DNA from: Avena insularis
Taxonomy: Eukaryota; Streptophyta; Magnoliopsida; Poales; Poaceae
Assembly: GCA_023614405.1 (NCBI GenBank)
Contig: CM042690.1
Coordinates: 523,544,293 to 523,608,292 of the forward strand
DNA: 64,000 nt
Direction: 5' to 3'
Position 1 is the first letter of the stretch. Each line of letters begins with the position of its first letter. The translations under genes and the position numbers were made by a program. Below the pieces are notes generated by a model, which was not told where the DNA came from, did not search any database, and saw only the letters and a list, made by a program, of their open reading frames with translations. Positions 54,773-64,000 of the stretch are shown piece after piece.

Positions 54773-55939
54773 TTCTTCATCAATAAAAATCCCAGGTTTC
54801 TTCCAAACACTTCATTTATATTGTTTCATGCACAGTTGTGTTGTTCTTGGCGCGTCTTCATTTTTTGTTTTTGGTTTTCGTTTGCTTGGGTTTCTTAGTT
54901 TGCTTGAATAAATTGGTTGGACCCCCTCTTTCATGCATTGGTTTTCAAATAGTTTGGTTTGGATTGGAAAAGAGTAGGAAAGTTCATGCTTAAGTGGTAA
55001 AGAGAGCTTGTCTTTGACTGTGGCCTATGCTTTGTCATGCCATGCTTGATATTGTTTTGGCTTTATGCTTAGTGATCTTTGCTGTAGCATGACATGTTAT
55101 AAACATTTGAGATTGTTTAATGTGCCTTGGAAGAATCATGTGTTGTTTTAGCATATTAAAGTATAGTATTGTGGTATTCTCCTTTGATGCTTTATTTGGG
55201 TTGACTTGGCGCATGCTCACACCATGTTATGACTATCCCAAGTCACCATAAGCCTTTATGATCCTTTAGTTTTTGACTTGTAGTATCACTTTATGCTTTG
55301 ATTAATGATGTTTTGTCGTTTTGTATGATTATGGACATTATTGCTCTCTTAGTTGGTCGCTCCCAGTCTTTTGCTAGCCTCCATAACTAAGTGTGGGTTC
55401 CACTCATGCATCCAACTCCTAAAACCAAGTTATTCCATAGAGTCCACCATACCTACCTATTAGCATTTGCTATTCCAAGTATATTCATGTTTTTATCTAC
55501 CTTCCGAATTAAACTTGTTATGTGAAAATTAGTGATTACAGCTCTCACGAACTTGATGGCACACTTTACTTTCTTGCATTTAATAAACTTGAACCATTGC
55601 ATCCATCTTTGTTGCGTATATGCTTGCTATTTATAAGTTGAAGTTAGTAGAACCATGTATCATGGGGAACGCTTTCAACATTGCACTTGTACATTGGACC
55701 CCGTTGATATCATGTTGTTTTGCTTATGGATCCCGGTGGTGTGAAACAAAAGGGGAACTTGTAAGATCATGGAGTTTTTATGTGTGTTAGAGAAACGCCT
55801 GGGCCGCTAGCCTAAGCCATGCCTAATCATGGTGGAAACTTGCAGCATAACCATAATGAGCACTCTATGAAGCATCCTCAATAAAAACCTATGCAAATAG
55901 CAAATAAAAAGATCACTGAGATGCTCATTGTCTGCTTGC

Positions 55940-56033
55940 CTTGTCATTTTGTTTATGGGATACCTCCTATATCATGTGCAAGGGGTACCCCATTGGCGGT
56001 TCTCTATGATACATATGTACTTACAATGACAAG
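55940..56033 (+). other. Predicted three-tier stem-loop with GGGGTACCCC palindrome (RT-C)
   Basis: Outer stem CTTGTCAT (55940-55947) and ATGACAAG (56026-56033); middle ATATCAT (55969-55975) with ATGATAC (56006-56012), one mismatched end; palindrome GGGGTACCCC at 55982-55991. Outer arms start 86 bp apart, exactly as in RT-B. Confidence 0.65.
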
Positions 56034-56764
56034 AGCTTACTTGTGACTGAAGTTGAGTAGCATGAGGTTCGATCTTCGTAAGTAAGGGGCATGAGATTTC
56101 AACTTATAACTTGTCAAGCATATCTTCTTAGTTGTGTCACTTTAACCTTAATCACCTAAAGATGTTTATGATAGGGGAAATGAGAGCTGGAAGCTAATAA
56201 GTACCATAATTTTTGGAAGCTCTTTATGAAACTTGAATCCCTACTTCCTTCTATGAAGGCCTTTCTTTTACTTTTATGTTGAGTCTCCACCTTCTATCTA
56301 TATGCACCTATTGAGAGAGCATAGTGGCCATTCTTAGTTCTATGTGCATTGTCCCAAGACTTGTTGATTGATGCATAACTTTTATATTGCTTGTTCTTAA
56401 ACTATTTGTATCTAGTCACGCTTATGAACTTTGAAGGTGTCCTATGCATTTATGTTTGCTACTCTATGTGGGACAAGCTAAGTGCCACTATGCTATGTTT
56501 TCTTTATGTGAAACAAACAAACATCTTGCAAAGTATTGTTATTCATGAATCTTTTGTTTGTGCCTTCTCATGTTGCAACTTAGTTGCTATGTCTTATTGC
56601 TAGAACTTTATCTTTCATGCCATGTTGAAGTACTATAATACCAGCTATCAATGTTTTACAAACACTTTGATCAAGTTTATGATGGTGCATGTCACCTAAA
56701 AAATTATTCTTTCTTTTTATCACTTACCTACTCGAGGACGAGCAGGAGTTAAGCTTTGGGATGT

Positions 56765-58324
56765 TGATACGTTGCTAACGTATCCATAATTTTTGACGTT
56801 CCATGCTTGGTTTTTATCTACTTTCTTATGTCTTGTCCACACTTTGGAGTACTTTTTATACACTTTCTTGGACTAACCTATTAACAGGATGCCATAGTGC
56901 CAGCTGCGTGTTTTCAGCTGTTTTTGGTTCCAGGAAAGTCAGAAAATGAATATTCTCGGAATTGGACGGGACAAAAGCCAAAGTCAGTTTTTCACCGAGG
57001 GGGACACAGAGCCAGAATACGAGACGGAGAGGGGCCAGAGGGCCGCCACACCACCTGGCCGTGTGGCCAGGCCTAGCCCGCGCTAGGGGGTGGTGTGGCC
57101 GCCTAAGGCACCCCCTCGGCCTCCCCTTTCGCCTATAAGATGCCTCTGATACAGAAACCCTAAGTACCCAATCAAAATTCCACGAAAGAGTCTATAGCCG
57201 CCGTCATCTCCATCCCTAGATCGGGAGGGATCTGAAGCTCTTCCTGGCACCCTGCCGGAGGGGAGAATTCACCCTGGAGGCCTTCTTCATCACCATGCAA
57301 TCCTTCGGTGTGATGCGTGAGTAGTTCATCCTTGGACTACGGGTCCATGTAGTAGCTATATGGTTGGTTCTTCTCCTCTGTGCTACCATGTTTAGATCTT
57401 GTGAGCTCCGTTCATGATCAAGATCATCTATTTGTAATCATACATGTTGTGTTTGCGGGGATCCGATGGATAACGAGATGCTATTTCAGATTGATTATTA
57501 ATTCTATCATGTCTTTGTTATTTGTGATCTTGCATGCTCTCCGTTGTTAGTAGATATCTTGGCCGAGTAGATGCTAGCAAGTCCAAGAGGGAGTATTTAT
57601 GCTCGATAGTGGGTTCATGCCTCTAGTAATCTGGGGAAGTGACAGAAATCTCTAAGGTACTAGATGTGATGTTGCTACTAGGGAGAAAACAACAATCCTT
57701 TGTTCATAGAACAATCATATTGTTTACTTTACACGCAATGCATAATGCAATTATCTGTTGCTTGCAACTTAATACTGGAGGGGGTTCGGATGATAACCTG
57801 AAGGTGGATTACTAGTCATAGATGCAGTTGGATTACGGTCTATGTATAATGTTGTAATGCCCAATCAAATCTCATAGGAGTCAAGATGATTAGTATATGC
57901 ATGTATGCTTTCTCGATGTTTGTCAATTGCCCCTGCTGTAATTTGTTCACCCAACATGTCATCTATCTTAAGGAGAACCACCACCAGTGAACTATGGACC
58001 CCGGTCCTTTCTTTTACCATCAATCTACAACTCTTTACTACTTTCTGTTTACTTTCTGCAAGCTTTTACTTTCTTCCACACAATACGTTTAATCTTTTAT
58101 TTTCAGCAAAACCAGTGAGATTGACAACCTCACTGTAAGTTGGCGGCAAAGTTCTATGGTTGTGTTGTGCAATATTCCAAGTTGGCAACAACACCTTGGA
58201 GGTGTTTCCTTGCTCCTACTGGTTCGATAACCTTGGTTTCATAACTGAGGGAAAACTTGCTGATGTGCTCATCATACCTTCCTCTTGGGGTTCCCCAACG
58301 AGCTCGATATATTTTGGGCCATCA
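56765..58324 (+). repeat. 3' LTR of RT-C
   Basis: 1560 bp, closely similar to 52841-54395. Candidate TATA box CTATAAGA at 57133-57140. Confidence 0.87.
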
Positions 58325-58494
58325 CTCCCTCCGTTTAGAAATATAAGACATTTTAGCTTTATGAATCGAATGTATCTAGACGTCTTTTAGTTATGGGTTT
58401 GTAGAGGTTAAGGGTGAACCTATACACTAAAAGGCGTCTAGATACATTCATTTCACAAAGCTAAAGCGCCTTATATTTTTCAACGGAGGGAGTA
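58325..58494. mobile_element. Stowaway MITE, right ~170 bp, with TA
   Basis: CTCCCTCCGTTTAGAAATATAAG at its start pairs with CTTATATTTTTCAACGGAGGGAG at its end, followed by TA (58493-58494). Internal arms share TAGACG...CGTCTA. It is a classic Triticeae Stowaway, split near its left end by RT-C. Confidence 0.9.
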
Positions 58495-58904
58495 GAATCA
58501 TATACTACTACTTGGTATGTGTGATGTTATGGTAACTAGCTCAGTAATTACGTCACTTTCTTTTTTCATTAATTAACTATAAAAGACATTTAATTCGAGA
58601 CAAGTATCTACGCATACTTGTAGTTCAAGTTTGTAAAGATGCAGAAACTTAGGAAGAAGTTGAACCTCTTGACAAAACTCTCTGTGGTTTCTGATACAGA
58701 GTATATTAATTGACTATCCGATGGGTGCCTCCAAAAGATTTTTCTTAAAACTTTCAAAGCAACCTACAATTTACTTGTAGTTCAAATTTGACCTAATTTT
58801 GATGAATCTACATGGAGTCATTCAAGTGGCAGGGTTAGCTAGGAAGTTTGAAAACTCATAAAACATAGGAATCGTTAGTACAACATGTTGGTCCACTATA
58901 TATA
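58495..58904. other. Unassigned AT-rich segment
   Basis: No gene or repeat recognised. Confidence 0.4.
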
Positions 58905-59697
58905 CTAGTAAGTTGCACGTGCCTTGCATGTGAGACTCGGATAGTAGACGTATGACATATCATTACTATATACAATTATAATTGGTAAAGCACAAAAAAT
59001 TATAAATTCGATCAACATCTATAAAGTATGGGTGTATATTTGGTCCTTGTACTTTGTATCATCGTGCAGAAGTCAAAGATTATTAGCTACCTAACACATG
59101 AAATTTTTGATAACATGGTCTACAAAAACATGGGAGAAGATTCTAGTATGATGGAGAAGTGTCTTTTGAGGTTTGTGCATGGCATTCATTATGCCGAAGA
59201 CTATTAATAGAATCTTCTAGATGCTAGAATGGAAAAGAAGATCCAACGGCTAGAAAAGCTGGGATTCGTGATTCTTGATCCAACGGTCAACATTCAAAGT
59301 TATTCATACACTTTATAGTGGTTTGTAATGAGGACTATCAATAGAATCTTCAAGACGCTAGAATGGAAAAGAAGATCCAATGACTAGAAATGTTGGGATT
59401 CGTGAGTCTTGATCCAACATTCAATATTCAAAGTTGTTTGTACACTATATAATGGTAAGATCATGTAGAAGTCAACAATTATTAGCTATTAGTAAGTTGC
59501 ACATGAGACTCAGATAGTAGACGTATGACATATCATCACTATATAAAATTAGAATTTGTAAAGCACAAAAAATTATAAATTTGATCAACATCTATAAAGT
59601 ATGGGTGTATATTTGGTCATTGTACTTTGTATCATCATGTGTAGAAGTCAAAGATTATTAGCTACCTAACACATGAAATTTTTGATAACATGGTCTA
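58905..59697 (+). repeat. Composite direct repeat A-B-B'-A'
   Basis: Block A (about 58908-59127: AGTTGCACGTG, GATAGTAGACGTATGACATATC, AGCACAAAAAATTATAAATT) recurs as A' (about 59492-59697). Block B (about 59200-59330: TAGAATCTTCTAGATGCTAG, GAAGATCCAACGG) recurs immediately as B' (about 59335-59465). The left edge CTATATATACTAGTAAGTTGCACGTG resembles grass Helitron ends, but no 3' hairpin-CTRR end was identified. Confidence 0.65.
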
Positions 59698-62600
59698 GAG
59701 AAAAGTCAACACCCAGATTTTTAATCCCAGATGCCCATTATGCCATACCTCGCAATCCCAGGATTACCATTTTTGCGAGACATAACGGATTGGATATCAC
59801 AGTACATCATCCATTACAAACCATATATAAGGTCTTACACCAATAAGGATCTCATGATCCAGTCTTAATACAACAAGCAGCGGAAATAAAAGATAGCGTA
59901 GCGGTGGGGTCCATCTTCAGGGGCACAGGCAGTGCTGACGAAGGCAGATAGTCCTAGTTATCATAGCCGTCCTGCTGACCATCATCTTCATAATCTCCTT
60001 CATAGTCTGGCCATGATAATAGCCAGGGACAAAAGCCATGAGTACTCTTTAAGTACTCGCAAACTACCAATAACAAGTAGTATAATTCTAAGTTAAAGTG
60101 CTAGAGGTAACTTTAACTATAAAGTTAAGTTTGAAACCTAAGCTGAGTTTAGAAACCAAGAAAGATAAAATAAGGTTCTAGAATCACTTAAGTTGGGAAG
60201 CTATTGTCATAACACAACCTTGTTGTGGTCAAGTCAAGATTCATCATTACTTCAAAGTATTTAGAAAACATCTGACAACGAAACAGTATGGCCATTCCAA
60301 TCGCTCCATAATCATGACGCGGCTATTCGAATAGTTTGACACTCTGCAGAGGTGGTGCACTTTCACCACAAGATTCGATACATTTGTCAGAGGTAACCCT
60401 GAATCATCATACTTAGTATGCAGATAATCAAACATAACCTTCCCTTTACACACCCTAGTATAAGAACCTCTCCTATGAGCATGGCCTCCCAACCATGACC
60501 ATCAGTCATCTTGGGCACTGCATAGGTGGACAACATTGAGAGATAGCCTCAGCTCAAACCTCTTCCGTGAGGGAACTAATACTAATGCATATAAATTTCC
60601 AGCTAAGGCTTACCCAATTCAGGTAGTGTGGTTGTACGGTAAATTTGGAATGGTATCGCATCCGAATCCAACCATCAGTTTTATAAAAGGGTTAAGGCTC
60701 ATGCCTCACTATTTTCATCATCCTCAACCATTTGTGTTTCTCAACACTTGTCAAAACATCTCAATAGAATGACTCATCATTCCACGGTTTTCATAATTCA
60801 TTTTCACCAAGTGTTCCCATCTAAAGTGACTCAAGTTGTTGATCTACTCTAAACTACTAAGTTAAGAGTGTTCACTAAGGTGGAAAAGATGGGTTGAATC
60901 TCATGCCATAGAATGACATCTAAAGGGTTCTAAATAGGTCAAGTTTTATACTTTTTATGCTACCTTCAAAACAAGTAAAGAACTTTGTATAACCTAAGAG
61001 GGGTAAAACTTGTAACTAAGACTTGGGGTACTAATAGTCAAAGGGGTGTGATCAAAGCATGCTTAAGGCATCTTTGATAAACCATCTAGTTTGATTCTAG
61101 TTTGCTAAGTACTACACTTGCAAGTACTAACTTGCAAGGGTTAATCTTGGATAGTGCTAGCTTGCCTTGGTCAGTGATTGAAGTTTTCTTCTTCTTCTTC
61201 TTCTTCTTCTTCTTCTTCTTGGTCGAACTCCTCCTCCTCGAAAGCTTGGTCGGTACTAGCGTCTATAAATGCATAGGGAGTGCACAATCACCGAACAATA
61301 CTTAACTATGGTAAGTAGCATTCTAAAACACACATTTGATGATCTATTATCATCACAAACATCACAAGTTTTAATTCAATAGTTTCATCTTTTTATTTTA
61401 GAAAAGTAATTTATACTCATTGAAATATTGACTAAAATTTAATATTCACCACCAAAATATGGGATCATGTGGACACATGTCCTCACCACATATTCTAACA
61501 TGTGGGAATGAGATTTAAAGGTTGGATCAATATTACTTTAGTTTAAGTTTATTATTTAATGATTTAAAGTGACTAGAAATGCCTATATAGCATTATTTTG
61601 GTACTAGTCCAAAGTCACTGCATGTAAACCTTAATATTATTACATATTTAGATAGATATGATGAAATGTGATTTTTGAGAGTTGGAATCAACTCAAAAGC
61701 TAACTTGGTTGATTTTATAAAAATGTTGCAAGTTGCAAAAGGTTCTGTCTTATTATTTTTATTAGGAGATATATATAACTCTAATTGAATTAAATCCAAC
61801 GGGCTTGGATAGATCATCTTAATACCTTTCAGGAAAAATTTGTTTCATGCTATTTGGATTTGTGAAACTCACAGAATTGAATTTTGAAATAGTGGACAGA
61901 AACTAGATTTAACTAAAAAGAAAAATCCAGATTTGAATGGGTGGGCTAGCGCGAGAAAAGAAATGGGCCGGCCCAGTGGCGCTCCGTGGTGCGGGGCTCA
62001 ACTGACAGGGGGGTCCCGCTTGTCAGCGACACTTAAAATGTGAAACGGTACGCGCGCTGTGGGCCATAGGATTAGAAGCAAGATCAAGGGCTGAGGGTCA
62101 TCGTCGACGACGAACAGGTCGCCGACAAGCTCGAACCCTAGCGGCTCGGTGGGGGTCTACTAGGGGCGTACCAGGGCTCCAACAGGGTCGACGAGGTGGG
62201 TAAACAACGTGGAAGACGATGGCGAGGCGAGGCGCGGTTGCGGCGGAGCTTGGGGTGGTCGCAATCAACGGCGCCCTTCTCCTCCTGACGCGGCTGCTCC
62301 GGCTCCAATTCCGGCGAGGCAGAGCTCGCCTTGCTCTGGCTAGAGGTGGGTGAGGTTCAGAGAGGTGAGGAGAGTGGAATGGTATGGAGAGAAGAGGCTG
62401 GGGAGGTCTCCTTTTATAGGCCCGACGGTGAGACCGAGCGGGATGGGCAGTCGACGGTGGCGACATGGCTACGACAGGGTAGAGGCATGGCTGCAGGTGG
62501 CGATCGATGTGTGGTTCCCTGGCGGTGCTCTAGAACTTGAATGCGAGCGTAGGGGCGGTGGCACGCGGTCTGGGCGAGGTGGCGCTCTGAGAGGCAGAGG

Positions 62601-63665
62601 CGGTGGTGTCCACGGCGAGCGGTGGCTGTGAGGCGTTGGGCGACCAGCGGGGGTGTCTGGGGTGTTCTCTAGGTCGAGGCGGAGCGGTGGGCGTGGGCTG
62701 CTGCCAAGGGGCGGTCTGTGCGAGCGGGGACCGAGCGCGCTCTAGGGGAGGCACTGGCATGGTGCGTTGGCACTGGGCGCGGTTTGTGCTCGGTGGTCCA
62801 CTACTGCTCTTGGCTCGGGCAAGGGACAGGGAGTGGCGGTGAGCTCCTGGCTACCTCCTAGACATGGCGAGGGAAGAGGGAATGGTCTACTGCAGCGGGG
62901 CAAGGGTTGGCCGGCGAGGCATGGCTCGACATGGCATGGAATGGGGACTAGGGACAAGGGAGAGGGGTGTTAGGGGTTTGGTTAGATCAAGAGTGGACAG
63001 AGGAGATAAATGAAGATCATTTGGGGGCAAAACCCTGTGCTAGGATTAGAGTAGAGATTATGCATGCCAAGTGTTTGATTAAATGGCCGCACGAAAGAAA
63101 GTTTTGAATTTTGGTTTCAAAATTTTTGAGTGATCTCCACTAGTGATAGGTAGTCTCTGGTTGCAAGGGTTTTGAAAGTGGAGCTCAAAGAGATGGTTTT
63201 TGAAATAGGGGTGATCTATGCCTATGCATTAGATTCAATTTTAAACTGTCATTTAAAATAGTTAACAAAATGTTTAAGCAGATCAAAAGGTGGGCCTTGG
63301 TACCTCATTATGTGTACCAGCAAGGGGTGCCACGATCAAGAATTGTTTCTGTTAATTTTTGAGTACTAGGAATAGCCAAAGTAGGCATGAGAGTGAAATT
63401 TGCCAAAATGACCATTCCTCCTTTTTAATTCTTTTTGATTTGATTTTCTTTAGGAAAAGTTTGGGAATGATGTAGATGATGTTTAAATCACCTAAGAAAC
63501 ATTTTACAAGCATTGGATCATTCAATCATGGCAATTCAAACAACTCCTATTTTAAATGCACACATATATGAATGCTTTCATTTTAAATTTGAAAAAGTTT
63601 TTGTTAACCCTATTTTTGGATGATTTGATCTTGATAACCTTGGATTGAAGTTTTGGGATGTTACA
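59698..63665 (-). repeat. 3' LTR of the chromovirus
   Basis: Right border TGTAACATCCC on the minus strand, just after the PPT. It is long for an LTR, about 4 kb. It includes a GC-rich section (62090-62970) and a CTT microsatellite. The internal open frames have no family features. The left border is an estimate. Confidence 0.65.
61187..61220 (+). repeat. (CTT)n microsatellite
   Basis: About 11 uninterrupted CTT/TTC units inside the chromovirus LTR. Confidence 0.9.
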
Positions 63666-63683
63666 AACCTTCCCCCCTTAAAC
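63666..63683 (-). other. Polypurine tract of the chromovirus
   Basis: On the minus strand TTTAAGGGGGGAAGGTT directly before TGTAACATCCC, together with the preceding CTCGGGACGAGATTTTTG, a common Tekay/Del-type 3' sequence. Confidence 0.8.
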
Positions 63684-63714
63684 AAAAATCTCGTCCCGAG
63701 ATTTACAAAGAAAA

Positions 63715-64000
63715 CTAGGAACTAAAGAGATCTAGGAACTCTGTCCTAATGTAATCTTCGCGCTCCCAAGTAGCTTCCTCCTTGGTATGGTTGCTCCACT
63801 TAATCTTGAGAAACTTGATACTCCTGGTCCTGGTGGTTCTGTAGGATTCATCTAAGATACGGATGGGCACTTCCCGATAGGTCAGGTCATTGTTGATTTC
63901 CACAGCTCTGTGATCGATGTTCTTGAAAACTTCCGTCTTCTCAAGCACTTCCAGACATTTGCGAAGTAACGAGATATGGAACACATTGTGGATGGCTGAC
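63715..64000 (-). CDS. pol: Gypsy polyprotein C-terminus with chromodomain (partial)
   Basis: The last ~95 residues of a Ty3/gypsy polyprotein, running in from beyond the right edge and open to the stop at 63715. It starts in the integrase tail (NVFHISLLRKC), then the chromodomain: ILDESYRTTRTRSIKFLKIKW, then EEATWERED and a final LDLF. That is the Tekay/Del chromodomain pattern, which directs integration to marked chromatin. No break is visible in this piece, but the upstream state is unknown. Confidence 0.85.
   Translation of the reverse strand, partial: SAIHNVFHISLLRKCLEVLEKTEVFKNIDHRAVEINNDLTYREVPIRILDESYRTTRTRSIKFLKIKWSNHTKEEATWEREDYIRTEFLDLFSS

Larger units (their letters stand above)
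54396..56764 (+). other. Internal region of RT-C, non-coding
   Basis: Opens with 10 bp of MITE-like flank, then matches RT-A from its position ~9675. It contains the 9 bp hairpin (54752-54772) and the GGGGTACCCC stem-loop (55940-56033). A degenerate PPT (AAGCTTTGGGATGT) precedes the 3' LTR. No reading frame of note. Confidence 0.75.
52841..58324 (+). mobile_element. Athila-type LTR element RT-C, coding-free deletion derivative
   Basis: LTRs at 52841-54395 and 56765-58324 start TGATACGTTGCTAACGTATC and end GGGCCATCA. The target is inside a Stowaway MITE, TSD CTCTC/CTCCC (one mismatch). The internal region is only about 2.4 kb, with no ORF. The PBS and upstream internal part are missing. The sequence after the 5' LTR is CTCCCTCCGT, i.e. 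MITE flank, joined to the internal sequence TTTTACCTGCTGG. Related to RT-A in the LTR start and internal region. Confidence 0.85.
59698..64000 (-). mobile_element. Tekay-like gypsy (chromovirus) element, 3' end only, minus strand
   Basis: On the minus strand: the end of a polyprotein with a chromodomain (64000-63715), a polypurine tract (63683-63666), then a ~4 kb 3' LTR starting TGTAACATCCC at 63665. The rest lies beyond the window. The left (3') edge of the LTR near 59698 lacks a clean CA/TG and abuts the duplicated A' block, so it may be truncated. Confidence 0.75.

Noticed and set aside
62098..62973. Pro/Arg/Ala-rich frames on both strands
   Set aside because: GC-rich part of the chromovirus LTR with few stop codons; no conserved domain seen.

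Overview
This is plant nuclear repeat DNA from a grass, most likely Triticeae (wheat, barley, rye or Aegilops). The evidence is a BARE/Angela-type Ty1-copia element, Athila-lineage LTR elements whose LTRs start with a GATACGT...ACGTATC palindrome, several CACTA (En/Spm) transposons, Stowaway MITEs and a Tekay-like chromovirus. Nothing bacterial is present: no operons, CRISPR or rRNA. The only host-type genes are two decayed F-box/DUF295 copies. Family names are assigned from remembered features, not from a search.

Layout. 206-1896: a Mutator-like foldback element with ~300 bp inverted ends and a perfect 9 bp target duplication. 2837-6996: the 3' part of CACTA element A, on the minus strand, cut at 6997 by an Athila-type element (RT-A, 6997-10916). 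RT-A is in turn cut at 10917 by the terminus of CACTA element D, which carries a ~125 bp tandem array. That array is split by a 32 kb CACTA element B (11903-44009, TSD TCA). Element B carries a TNP2 transposase gene, a second gene (TNPA/Transposase_24-like plus an Ulp1/C48-like domain) and a small third gene (RNase H1 N-terminal/viroplasmin-like domain plus a membrane tail).

Element B was hit twice by complete LTR elements. RT-B (Athila-type, 13988-25978, TSD AGAAG) lies inside the TNP2 coding region, and a copia element (33693-42016, TSD CCAAC) lies inside the Ulp1-like region. RT-B's 3' LTR holds a small CACTA (E, 22433-24830, TSD CAC), which itself holds a Stowaway MITE. The inferred nesting is seven deep: A > RT-A > D > B > RT-B > E > Stowaway.

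44.0-52.8 kb is the least repetitive part: tandem F-box/DUF295 pseudogenes on the minus strand (46324-48622 and 49956-51410) with a foldback repeat between them. RT-C (52841-58324) is a coding-free Athila-type derivative inserted in a Stowaway MITE. 58.9-59.7 kb holds an A-B-B'-A' duplication. From ~59.7 kb to the end is a minus-strand chromovirus: a ~4 kb 3' LTR and the chromodomain end of its polyprotein.

No intact autonomous element is visible. Nearly every large reading frame has stops or frameshifts, and many stops fit C-to-T or G-to-A change (decay of methylated DNA). The most interesting leads are a stem-loop with a GGGGTACCCC palindrome shared by RT-B and RT-C at matching spacing, a perfect hairpin shared by RT-A and RT-C, the third CACTA gene found in both A and B, and an Ulp1-like domain lacking its catalytic residues in both.
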